A program made the translations under genes and the position numbers. A stretch of DNA of 64,000 nucleotides from Dactylellina haptotyla (lineage: Eukaryota; Ascomycota; Orbiliomycetes; Orbiliales; Orbiliaceae). A model generated the notes under the pieces. It was not told the DNA's origin and did not search any database. It saw only the letters and a program-made list of their open reading frames with translations. How positions within the stretch are numbered: position 1 is the stretch's first letter; every line of letters begins with the position of its first letter. The DNA lies in contig CM062385.1 in the NCBI GenBank assembly GCA_031310005.1, positions 3,038,001-3,102,000 of the forward strand, written 5' to 3'. Of this stretch, positions 54,140-64,000 are shown one piece after another.

Positions 54140-56368
54140 TTAAAGTGTCTTCAGATGCACCTGGCCATCAATAACCTTCAACCCGACATTAACACTCTTC
54201 CTCTCTCCATCCTCAGATGCCAGTGCCGACTCATGACTACGGCCGGCTTTAAACTGTCTTGCAATATCCAACATCCCTGATGTCAAAGTCTCGTCTACCA
54301 CGTTTGCAATCGCCATCCAAGTGTCTCCCAGCCGGGAGAACGTCGTTTTGTGTGCAAATAACCAACAGACATAGACAAACACGAGAACGTGAAATGCTAC
54401 CACCACCACCGTAACGGTGAATCCAACCGGAAGATCAGTTCGCGTCTTCCCATGAGGGCCGCCCGGGTGTAAGACTGGCACAAATGCTGTCGTTTCGACT
54501 TCTGCCCAAGAATCGAATTGAGGTAGCTGATCATAATACGCAACCCCGGCCAGAGAAAACAAAATCATCTGCAGCCCTTCCGCGACCGTAGCGTTCGCTT
54601 GTGCTTTCTTGTACACGACCGACTCGAACATTCGAACAATCCATCGATTGGCACCAACTTGCGGCCAGTTACCGTACGAATCCGACCACCCGAAAAATTT
54701 CTCGTCCAAGATCGCACTGTAGTTCCCGTATCGGGCTCTGCCATCGTTATACCACAAGTGCACAGCATCTGTCACGTACGGCCACAACCGTTGATAAATG
54801 CCACCTGAAATGGCAGTGGTTATCGGTCCATCATAGCCAGGCTCGTTACTCTCGTCAGCGGCCCAGGTGTCAGCCGGAGGATCGAGGTTCAAGATACCAC
54901 GCTCTTCGTTCGTGAATGGGTTCTTCGCACCCGGGAGGATTTGATCAACCACGGCGGTCCAGTTAAAGTCGTTGGTTGTTGTATTCCAGGATAACGCCGG
55001 TTCCGTTCGATTCGAATCACTCCATACATTGACATTTCGAAGGACAACATCCAGACCAGAATAGCAGAGGGTGGCAGTGACGTTATGGGTCATAGTGTAG
55101 TGAGGCACTTCGCCCTCATCAGAGTTTCCAGGAGACTGGACGGTAAACGATGCCCATTCCCCATTCCCAGCGGGTATGTTGGTATTGTTGACACTAATTA
55201 TAATGTACGCAGCGCCAGACGCATCTTGCTCCGGCGATCGGACAGGATAGTGTCGAAACTCACTAACTAGACTGCCGGCATACTGATAGTTCAGAGAAGC
55301 AGGTTTCGCAATCTTCTCGTTACGCAGTTCGCAAATAGCGAATGCCTTTGAAAACAAAGAAAAGGGGCAGTCAAAAGGAGTCGGTCTGTCTGAAGCATTG
55401 AATCTCGGGGTATCTAGAATAGTTGGAGAAACAGTACCCTGCAGGACAGGCTCCCTTGTTATCGCCCATCTTCCCTTGGGGTCCATGGTATACATATTGA
55501 GATCTTCCAGGTTAGGTTTTTGGCAGGTTACTCGGGAGTCCAGTAACATCATTTTGCCGTTATACTGGTGGAGATCCTGGCGGTCTCCCGACCTCAGGTA
55601 CGGAACGAAAGCTCGAACGTTCATACCTGTGTCAACAAGATTCGGATGTTCAAAAGCGGGTCCACTGAGCTCTCCAAAGGCCGGCCATTGGGCCGGTGTG
55701 TTTCCAGCCCAGACGACATTCGAGAAGATCGGGATATACCCGTACTGCGTACCATCCCACCTCCAGTCGATTGATAAATTTGCTGATGTCCCAAAGCCAG
55801 GAATCATATCCAGGTGGAGATCCGAGAGAAGGGCAGTCGAGGTAAATTGGACCAACGTCGAAGTCGCAAGTAGGAATAAGATAGGGAGAACTGTTCTAAC
55901 GAAAACGCCTTTAGGACCAAACCTCGTTATAGGCCATGCAACATCCAGCAGAGTTGGCACCAGAGGCGCTCCGTTGACTCTCATCAGCGAGACGTCAGCA
56001 GTGTGTTCGAGGGGCACGTCGAATCCCTCGAGTGCGATTGCGGCCAACATCGCGAGACCGAGTGCGCATTGTGTCGCTATAGCCCAACGAAGTGCGATTG
56101 ATGTTAATGATATGGCTCGCGTCGCCCATTCATTGACCATGATCATCTTCCATACTTTGCTCTGGACATTGCTATACCATAGCCATGCGAAGAAAGCAAT
56201 AGATGCAAGAATCACAATGAAACTTAGGGATAAAATAGCCAGCGATTTGAATCCGACACGATTGTAGAAGGTATCAGATTCCACTATGGAATTATTACTC
56301 GAATCCGGTTCCTCCGTTTTGGATTCTGGAACCTTTAGATCCGTTGTGGTTGGTGGTTTCTCCTCCAT
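54140..56368 (-). CDS. four-pass membrane protein with large external domain, unknown family
   Basis: Single exon of 742 residues. The N-terminal 40 residues are polar and probably cytosolic. Helices lie near 42-66 (LAILSLSFIVILASIAFFAW), 86-114 (IALRWAIATQCALGLAMLAA) and 156-182 (VFVRTVLPILFLLATSTLVQ). A roughly 460-residue segment with several NxS/T sites (NLSID, NNT, NVT, NRT, NAT) then faces outside or the lumen. A last helix near 640-668 (VGFTVTVVVVAFHVLVFVYV) leads to a 75-residue cytosolic tail. This layout matches a broad class of uncharacterised fungal plasma-membrane proteins; I cannot name a function. The start context CACGATGG is acceptable, and a TATATAAAT box lies about 95 bases upstream. 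Confidence 0.8.
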   Translation of the reverse strand: MEEKPPTTTDLKVPESKTEEPDSSNNSIVESDTFYNRVGFKSLAILSLSFIVILASIAFFAWLWYSNVQSKVWKMIMVNEWATRAISLTSIALRWAIATQCALGLAMLAAIALEGFDVPLEHTADVSLMRVNGAPLVPTLLDVAWPITRFGPKGVFVRTVLPILFLLATSTLVQFTSTALLSDLHLDMIPGFGTSANLSIDWRWDGTQYGYIPIFSNVVWAGNTPAQWPAFGELSGPAFEHPNLVDTGMNVRAFVPYLRSGDRQDLHQYNGKMMLLDSRVTCQKPNLEDLNMYTMDPKGRWAITREPVLQGTVSPTILDTPRFNASDRPTPFDCPFSLFSKAFAICELRNEKIAKPASLNYQYAGSLVSEFRHYPVRSPEQDASGAAYIIISVNNTNIPAGNGEWASFTVQSPGNSDEGEVPHYTMTHNVTATLCYSGLDVVLRNVNVWSDSNRTEPALSWNTTTNDFNWTAVVDQILPGAKNPFTNEERGILNLDPPADTWAADESNEPGYDGPITTAISGGIYQRLWPYVTDAVHLWYNDGRARYGNYSAILDEKFFGWSDSYGNWPQVGANRWIVRMFESVVYKKAQANATVAEGLQMILFSLAGVAYYDQLPQFDSWAEVETTAFVPVLHPGGPHGKTRTDLPVGFTVTVVVVAFHVLVFVYVCWLFAHKTTFSRLGDTWMAIANVVDETLTSGMLDIARQFKAGRSHESALASEDGERKSVNVGLKVIDGQVHLKTL

Positions 56369-56460
56369 CGTGTCGATAGAAAGGCTTAAAGGAACAAAGC
56401 AGGGCGGATTCCGATAATGAAGGTAGGGGCTTCCAACAAGCCATTGCCATGAGCTTGCCT

Positions 56461-56469
56461 ATTTATATA
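56461..56469 (-). promoter_or_regulatory. TATA box of the membrane-protein gene
   Basis: Minus strand TATATAAAT about 95 bases before the ATG at 56368. Confidence 0.55.
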
Positions 56470-57132
56470 ACTCCTGGAAAGTTTGAGAAAACATTTACTC
56501 TATACATAGCTTTGACCGACTTTTCTCGCGCATGGCCATGGGAGAAATCCCTTGGAGACCAGGTCCATAATTAATACATCCTATAATAGATTATATGGGT
56601 GATAATAAGTAAATCGGACGTTTAAGGTTAGTTACTGAGATTTTCGCCCATGAGATCCATGTTGAAGTTCTGGTGTACGCTCTTAGGGCATAATATCAGG
56701 TGTGATAACGGTCTGTGGGGCGGGTTTACTAGCGTAGATCAAAAAGCTACCAGAGAATAGCCCTACTAGTACGTCGGGATATCGGATGCTCCGAAAGAGC
56801 ATACGAATTCAACTTTGTGGGTTTATTCAAGAGGAATAGATCACCTGCAGGCGTTTTCCTGAAGCTTCGAGCTTTCCGTCCCATTTTTGAATATTGCTCG
56901 GAAGTCAATGGTATTAAGTGTGTCACACGTGTTGCATGTTGCCTTATCGCGCGAGCTTTCCCTGTGCTATTCGATTTTGCGCATTTGCGAACGTACAAGT
57001 GTCGGCCATTTTACAGACACGAGCCTCAAACGGCGCGTGCGGCTGAACCGCGAGCTCGTCTACATATTGAAACAGTATTCTGGGTTTGCGGTCAAGGGTT
57101 GTCCTAGATATATTCTGGAATCGGTTACTACC
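56470..57132. other. divergent intergenic region
   Basis: Promoter side of the membrane-protein gene and of the small secreted-protein candidate. No other gene seen. Confidence 0.5.
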
Positions 57133-57646
57133 ATGAGAAACCAAGTGTTAGCATCCATAAAGGTACTCGCTTTGGCGTGGTCTTCCGTAATCCTTGGACA
57201 GTGCGCTCCACTATTGAACCCATACCAGCTGGCCGTTATCCACCGAATTCAAATGCGAAGCGAGAGAAACAACGATATTGTGAATAAAAGAACCATGTGT
57301 GAGACATGCAGAGTAAGAACCCGGGTGAACCTTATTCTCATGGGAATTTTGTGGCAAGAAGCAGGGTTTTTCTTTCTTTCTTGCATTTTAGTCGCGTCGT
57401 CGCTTTAATTTGCAATGCAAGGCCTTCCACCAGTCCCGGCCACTCCAGTGCCGGTCCAGCACCCACACCCACACATCCTCATGCGCAGATTGGTGTCTGA
57501 CGACACCATCCCAAATTTCTGGCGAGGATCTCTTGATTGGAAATTATGGATGCACAGCAGGAATTCTTTTCTACCCTCGAAACATTTTCAATTACCAAAT
57601 TATCTTTCGTGAGAACCATTTTTGTTGTAAAACTGGCTTGAATTAA
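57133..57646 (+). CDS. candidate small cysteine-rich secreted protein, 144 residues
   Basis: Two exons are proposed: 57133-57312 and 57392-57646. The 79-nt intron has a GTAAGA donor and a strong pyrimidine tract ending CTTGCATTTTAG, and phase 0 is kept. The start lies in a good context (CTACCATGAGA). The first 25 residues (MRNQVLASIKVLALAWSSVI, then LGQCA) look like a signal peptide. The mature part is basic around the junction (RTMCETCRSRRRFNLQC), then has cysteines in LQCRS, SSCADWC, YGCTAG and FCCKTG. The total is 10, an even number fitting disulfide bonding. No family is recognised. Both frames stay open across exactly the span needed, which argues against chance, but no clear branch site is seen and the second exon has unusual Thr/His repeats. 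Confidence 0.38.
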
Positions 57647-58004
57647 CTATTATCCAAGCGAGAAAAAAAATTAAGTCGTTCTTTCCAGCGATCTATCAAG
57701 AATAGAAGTAAAAGTACAGGGTGATACAGAAAAAATGGAAACAGTGAGAGCTTGTCCAGATAGATCTAGGATTAAGTGTTTAGATTGATGCCAGTACCAA
57801 TCACCAGTCGCCCTAATATACAAAGGAGAAAATATAAATTACTCTACAAGGAAAAATTCGGTTTGCTGCCGACCAACCACCATATTGCTAATATATGCCA
57901 ACACGAGGAAATTTTAAATAAAAGAAAAACATTTTGGGGGGTATCGCAAAAGAATAAATTATAAAAAACAAAAATATGACGAAAGAGGTTCTTGTTTTTA
58001 CGAT
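57647..58004. other. intergenic
   Basis: AT-rich 3' spacer between the small secreted candidate (+) and tyrosinase (-). No gene. Confidence 0.5.
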
Positions 58005-60548
58005 TTAAACCATTTGCTGACCCTGGCAGAGACCACCGTCCTTACCTTCGCTGATGCCGTACTCGGTCTTCGCATTTCCCCAAGCAGGGAGAGCGCCTTT
58101 GACGCATGGAAGTCTGACATCAGAGGAAACGATGGACACTTTAAGGTCTTGAACGTCCTTGCTCGGGACTGCCTCGCCAGAAGCGGTGGCAACCTCCCAT
58201 CGGAGATGGTCCTTGAGATAAGGAACGACAGCATCACGGCCAAGGTTTGGAATCTTACCGTTAACAATCAAGTTCATGATCGCACGGGTAAGAGGAACGG
58301 AGCCGGAGCCGGTGAAATGGTGACCGCCGCCAATATTTGTGAAAGCGGAGTGCTGGCCAACCAGGTTCTTCTCGGTGGGCCAAGACATGGCATCTTGGAA
58401 GTTGTAGTCGCCGAGGAAGACGTAAACAGTGAAAGTTCCGTTCAAAGCGCTGTTATCAGCCTTGATCTGGGCGATGTATTCGACATACTGATCACCACTG
58501 ATCAAAGACGAGGCAAACTTGACGAGATCGTTGATGTCAGGAAGGGCGTCAATGGAATTCTCGATGATGGCACCAATGTTGTCAACGGTATCGGTGATAA
58601 CGGTCTTGGCTTCATGAGCAACATCCTTAACATCAGAGATGATATCGCGCTTGTGGTGACCACCGTTGTTGCGACCTTGGAAGAAGCAGTCCCAGAGACC
58701 ATTCCAGAACCAGAGGTACCATGGGGTATTCTGGCAAGTTCGCTGACCACGAACTGGACCGTTTACATCACCTTGGGGAGGAGAAGTGGTAACTGGAGCA
58801 GCTGAGGCCGTAGTAGCCTGCGTAGTGGTGGGCGCAACAGTGGTAGTTGGAAGTGGGAACTCGGCAGTTGGTCTGGTAGAAGTGGTGGTAGTGGTGGTAG
58901 TTCTAACAGTGGTTGTGGAGGATGTGGTAGTAGGTGCACGAGTAGTAGTAGTGGTGGTAGTTGGTGGACGAGTAGTAGTGGTGGTGGTAGTTCTGCTGGT
59001 AGTAGTGCTGGACATGCTGTTGGTAGCAGAGGAGACGGAGGTAAGAATACCAGCAGGGGCACCAGATCCGTATTTGTTGTTCACCTGAGCGATAACCCAG
59101 GCGACAAAGTTATCCGCTGGCTTGTCCCAGTCAACAGTCTCGGGATAAACATATCCGAAACTCTTGGTAGACTTGACATCGTCGGATGTATAATAGGCGG
59201 AACCAGTTTTACGGAATGGAGCAAGACCGGTCTGGGAGTTCTCGACGATTCCACCGCGGAGAGCATAGGTACCATAGTTATTGGTATATCGGTCGGTGCT
59301 AGTCAGGTAAGACTTGGAAGAGTTCGAGTGAACCACCTGCCAGATAGCAAACAGTCGATCAATATTGGTCTAAAAGAACATAGTTAGTATACTTTTTTCG
59401 TTACAGATGGCTTATGCGGCCTTTGATCTTACATGGTGGAGGAAAAACAACGGATCATGGGCAGCATAGTCTACGTAGCCCATTTCACCGTTGCTGCCAC
59501 CGACAGTAGCGTGGATAACATCATGGACCGATTCCAAGGAATCGAGTTGGCCGTTTACTGCTGTGGTAGTTCCCTTGTTAGAGAAAGTGGCAAAGTCGGT
59601 ATATGCGGTCAACAAGTTGTAAACACGGTTCTTGATGTTTGTGCCAATGTTTGCCAACTTTCCGTTGAGCTGGTTAATCTCCAGACGGGAGGTCTGAGTG
59701 TTGCTAGCAAAGGGAGCATTTGGAAACTCCTGCTGTTGCTTCGACGAGCTCGAGAAATGATACTTGTAAGCATACAGAGGGTTGTCAATTTGAGTGCTAC
59801 CCTTGGTAGGATCTTGAACCGTGACCTTAGGAGTGTTTCCAATCAGTGCCGGAATAGTAACACTGGTGGCCCAATCCCAATATGGCATCCTATGTGAGAA
59901 ACCTTCGTTAGCAGATATTCATCGCGGGGCGAGGTGTTTGCGTTGTGCGGGACGTCAAAAACGTGGGCGCCCGCACAAGCGAACCCAACGCAAACTCGAC
60001 CACACAAGGGATGCAAATACATACCTCCAGTTGGCGGCGCTGGCCAGATGCTTGGTGGAATCTGCGGATCCAGGAGTGAATTCCTGGGCAATCTTTTGGA
60101 CTTCGGCATGCAAAAGACTCTCGTACAATGCGAGGTATGGTCTGTGCCAAGACAGGAACAGAATGTCGGCATGGGTACAATATCCTCCGTTGTTGTTTCC
60201 CCCGCTAACACCGTCCCATGCGATGTATGGTCGTCCGTGGATACCAGCAACCTGGTAGTGGGAAGTTGGGTCATCTTGCGACTTGGCCATCATTCGAGAG
60301 AGAGCCAGTAGGTAAAGGTTGAGTGCTGTCGAATCTTTGATGAACTCATTGAAGTCCTGGCGAATTGGAACATTTCCAGTGCCAGCACGGGTCCCATCTG
60401 CAATTGTCGAAACGACGACTGCTCTCTTGGACAATTCTCCTCTAATTCCTCCCTCAAGTCCTGCTTTCCCCCAATATGTTGCCGGAGCAGCTTCGACATA
60501 GTTGAATGCGACTGCCGCAGCAGTTATAATTGTTGATATACGGACCAT
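58005..60548 (-). CDS. secreted tyrosinase with Thr-rich insert and C-terminal lid domain
   Basis: Tyrosinase is a type-3 copper enzyme that hydroxylates phenols and oxidises catechols toward melanin-like products. Exons 60025-60548, 59433-59889 and 58005-59369 encode 781 residues. A signal peptide (1-20, ending NYVEA) is followed by a dibasic KR at 41-42. The CuA ligands are His104, His126 and His135 (CTHADILFLSWHRPY; Cys124 would form the Cys-His thioether). CuB has His297 and His301 (VHDVIH) and the HH pair of DPLFFLHHTNIDRLFAIW, restored by splicing. After the catalytic domain come a Thr-rich stretch (about 446-522), a Trp-rich Cys-bounded segment (CQNTPWYLWFWNGLWDCF) and HHKR at 565-568. 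The tyrosinase C-terminal domain follows (YVEYIAQIKADN, VYVFLGDYNF). Such domains cover the active site until cleaved. Usual fungal lengths are about 550-700. Confidence 0.9.
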
Positions 60549-63500
60549 GGCTATTATAGTTCTTCTTTAAAGAAAGTCTGGAAACGAATCGCTGGGCTAA
60601 ATGTGAAAATATTCAAAATATTCAAAGGAAAAAAGATTGTTTCGAATATCAATGAGACGATTGTAAAAATAGCTAAAGCTCTCCGAACCTGCTATGTGAA
60701 TGAAGAATCGAAGATACTGGTGAGGTTACAACGCGAAAATGATAGAAAGAGCTATTAACGAGTGACTTCGGCGCAGTGCAAAAAAGACAGCACAGCGTCG
60801 ATAAAGATAGTGAGTGACGAGGATAAAGAAAGGGAAAAGGAAAAGGGAATATAAAAAGAACGAAGAAGTATTTTCTTCACAGACAAGCCAAATGGCATAC
60901 CAAAGAAAGAAAGGAAAAAAAAAGAGGAACTTTCTAAAATTCCTTCAGATTTTGGGGTGGCGGCTCTTCCCCTAATATACAATAGGCGACCGAGTCGCCA
61001 GCAGGTGTTGGTGGTTGGAACCTCTAATTGCATCTTCATGGTGATCTTGGCCCAACATCCGAGAGCGCATCCATGCCTCACTGACCTCACGCTGGCCTCT
61101 AATTAGGGGTACCGATCTCTTCCAATCAGGCTTGGAACATATGGTCCTACTGAATTTCATCTGCTAAGAGACACGACGGACCAGATACGGCCAGAGAAGG
61201 GGTGGCATAATGAAACCCAATGAAACCCCGTTAACCATGCTAGCGAATGCGAATCTGCGGTAGATCATGTCATCCTAGGCCAGGCCCAATCAAAGGCGCT
61301 TCAATGACAGCAAATTTGGGCAGGTCTTAACGTGTGTCCTTGATCCGTCTAACCGTACACAAGAAATAATAAAAACGTATCCAGTTGCCCCAGCTCACGC
61401 GCAGCAAACCTATAACTGTTGTGGGGCGGCTAGGAACAAAAAGTCGAGCCAGTTTTAGATACCCGTCCCCATTCACCGAGCGCAGGGATTCTGTTGGTTG
61501 AAACGATGGTGGACAGGGGCAAATTGTTAGCCTGGCCCTTCGCTGGTAGGCTGTCAGCAGGGGAGCGGCCTTCCAATTGGTGGGCAAGTCCGCTCGTGTT
61601 GTGAGACTAGACGCTACCCCCAGCTCAGCAAGCAACTGCCCGTTCTCACAGGTCGCTCGCCGGAAACCAACCAGCTGCATGCCGGATATCCATATTGCAA
61701 GAAGTCCTGTCAAGTAATCCGATGACAAGACATGACATGACATGAAATAACATGGCGAGAAGACAAACCGATAGCTTCGTTACAGCTCGTCTGCGGCTTC
61801 CCGATAGAGTGCCACCTGTGCGCCAGAACTCTTCACCCTCTCAAGCTACACAGCAGCTCTCCTTGCAATTGCGAAGCCCCAATCCCCAGCAGTGACTCGC
61901 ACTCACGCTACGTCACAGAGTGGCATACGTGGGTATGTTCATATGTCCATCCCTTCACAGAGAGATTTCGATCGCCAACACAAAATTTGAGCGTCAGGGA
62001 CACTTCCGGGGTTGGCATAGAGCCCCACTAGAGCTTAGTTCTCGATATATCCCCTGAGCTCCTGGGAGGGGCACGGGAAGACAAAGAAAATTTCTGTAAT
62101 TCCTTACACGATTGCGGCCAACATGTGTTACTACAGTGTTGAAGATGTGAGGTCGCTTTTCGCCAGCTGTTTTCTTTTCCTTCCGACTTGTGATAGCCTG
62201 ATGCTGTCAAAAAAAGACATGTGCAGACATGTGTTATAACAGGTTGTTTCAGCAAACAGGAAACAGAAGGTGGGTACTTTTGTTGTGAGGCAGTGAACGG
62301 CTAATACAAAAATTCGCATGAACCCAACTCGTCGGCTTTCGCAATCAAGCCTTCAATTTCCACTGTTCATTGCTTGGTATTTTTCCCTCAAAGAGAGTGC
62401 CGAAGGATCCGAATGCCTTAAGCTTTGCAAAAAATGCCCTACTGGTGCAAGCATTTCGCCTGCGCCAGGGCTTCACCAATAAGGCCTCGCCTTTAGGAGG
62501 TCAGGCGGCAATCTATTTTTTCTGTGTTGGCGGTCCCTGACTAGCGGGGAGATTCTTAGCTGGTACCTGCATGCTACTGGCTCTAAGAATAGAGACCTAT
62601 TGTTTGAGGTTGACTTCCAAGGCAGACCCTTACGCATGTCAACAACCCGCTGCTCCGCATATAACATAATTAAATCCCATTCTGGAATGTGCTATCGACA
62701 CAACCAGCCGTCGAAAGGGCTCGCTCCACCACCGTTTTCCTGCTGGATAAGATCAACCATCCCGCGCAGTAATCCAGGAAGTAATAGGGCTATCGACGAT
62801 TAATGAGGGAGGTGTGAGAGGTAACGTAAACCGAGTCAACACATGCCAATCTCGCTACCACATCCATGGCATTTAAAAGGGGTGGATATCGATCTATCAA
62901 TATCACATTTGCAATCAAAAATGATCTATGCGAATAAATTAGAGCCAAGGGAGACTTCTAGGTTGGTTATCGCACGATATGAACTTCGCCGGAGTAGGAG
63001 ATAGTCTGAATTTTTGAGATGTCAAAGACGGAGAATTTAGAGTTATTCAGGTTGTAGGAAATATGATATGTTTAAAGCTATCCACAGAACTAGCGCTCCC
63101 GCTCGAGCAAGAGCGGGGCAAATAATAGGTTTGCAGTGGAGCTAGCTTATCTTCGGATACAGTTTTGTTCGTTTGTGCTAGCATATAATCCTCAGGCAAG
63201 GGAAACCGAATCGCCAATATACCGTTGGGATAGAAATTGCTTTCGAGCAATCTAGAATTTTATGATCTCGGAGTGCTTTCCTTGGAGCTCTGTAACGCAG
63301 GGACAAATTTCATTTCCACATTCCATGCAGCTGTTGGCGTCATGTCTGTCAAAGACGCCACAACGCATATTATTTGAGACAATGACCTGTGTTTAGGCAT
63401 CTGTAAACATATAACTAGAGCGCCTTTTTTCGATTTAGTTAACGCTTTCGGAGGAAATACCCGAGCCGGTCGAGCGAGCTGTATAAATCAACTATCAGGG

Positions 63501-64000
63501 AACAAACGGGAAAATCTCTCTGAAATCGAGGGGTACATGTGGACATACGGGCAGCAGGTCTTCATGGCACCAGCGAATTGCCTAGTGGATCGCACCCGAA
63601 CTAGTACTATATTCGGCATTGAAGCTTTAACTTCATTAAAAAATCATATTGCGTCCTTGATAAAGACGAGAGAAATCATGCGATCCCGCCCACATTTACA
63701 CTAACAATCTAGGAGGTGGTAAACAGTTGCGCGTTTCTACTGTAGGGTTTTGCTTGGTTATCGGAGGCAAGCTCTCAAGTTGACGCGGCCCCAAATGATA
63801 TCGGCCGCTTATATTGCTCCTTGCATGACAAAATAACTATGGCTTTTTCCCCAGGATACTATGAAGAACAAAGTATGCCTGCGTTCCACTCGAGGCTTTT
63901 AGATCGTCCATTTTTGTCAATGCGGCCTCCTCCGACTCGAACCCGAGTCTTTTCAAGGCCCCTGGGCCCCTTCTTATCGCATTTGTGATAAACTCTTCTA
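60549..64000. other. 3.4 kb without a supported gene
   Basis: Promoter of tyrosinase followed by sequence with only short, non-ATG or featureless frames. A (ACATG)-type short repeat lies near 61731-61752, and an inverted repeat (GACTCG..CGAGTC) near 63936-63951 was checked for a tRNA T-arm and does not fit. The region may be a promoter for a gene beyond the window or decayed repeat DNA. Confidence 0.45.

Noticed and set aside
58786-59088. Val-rich plus-strand frame opposite tyrosinase
   Set aside because: Antisense shadow of the threonine repeat codons.
63936-63951. GACTCGGGTTCGAGTC on the minus strand, resembling a tRNA B box
   Set aside because: The T-arm stem does not pair properly around the loop, and no matching A box or acceptor stem is found.

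Overview
The window is nuclear DNA from a filamentous ascomycete (Pezizomycotina). This rests on short GT-AG introns (mostly 44-112 nt), TATA boxes with pyrimidine-rich leaders, and gene families typical of the group: a NACHT-WD40 NOD-like receptor, an AA9-type copper oxygenase, a secreted tyrosinase, a full-size ABCA transporter and the NuA4 subunit Eaf1/Vid21. The sequence alone does not fix the class or genus.

Layout. 1-6.2 kb: a 3'-truncated PRA1/Yip3 trafficking gene (-), an unknown 183-residue protein (+), a zinc-ribbon/acidic protein whose ribbon is split by an intron (+) and an MFS anion:cation symporter (-). 6.2-14.2 kb: an L-lactate dehydrogenase gene with a clear TATA promoter and possible leader intron, a doubtful small gene, and an acidic Ser-rich protein. 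14.2-29.3 kb is gene-poor: a SREBP-like bHLH factor without membrane segments and a lysine-rich protein, separated by a 6.3-kb divergent spacer. 29.3-39.2 kb is housekeeping: proteasome alpha7, Eaf1/Vid21 and the ribosome-biogenesis WD protein Mak11. 39.6-51.3 kb: an intronless 1410-residue NOD-like receptor, an AA9-like enzyme and an ABCA transporter. 51.3-64 kb: an unknown four-pass membrane protein, a candidate small cysteine-rich secreted protein, a secreted tyrosinase with an unusual threonine-rich insert, and a 3.4-kb stretch with no gene I can support.

The genes do not form an obvious metabolic cluster. The interaction- and environment-facing set (receptor, oxygenase, transporter, membrane protein, small secreted candidate, tyrosinase) lies in the second half, while conserved chromatin, proteasome and ribosome genes sit in the middle. 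Exon joins were worked out by hand from splice signals, frame and family conservation. No RNA gene, CRISPR array or intact mobile element was seen.
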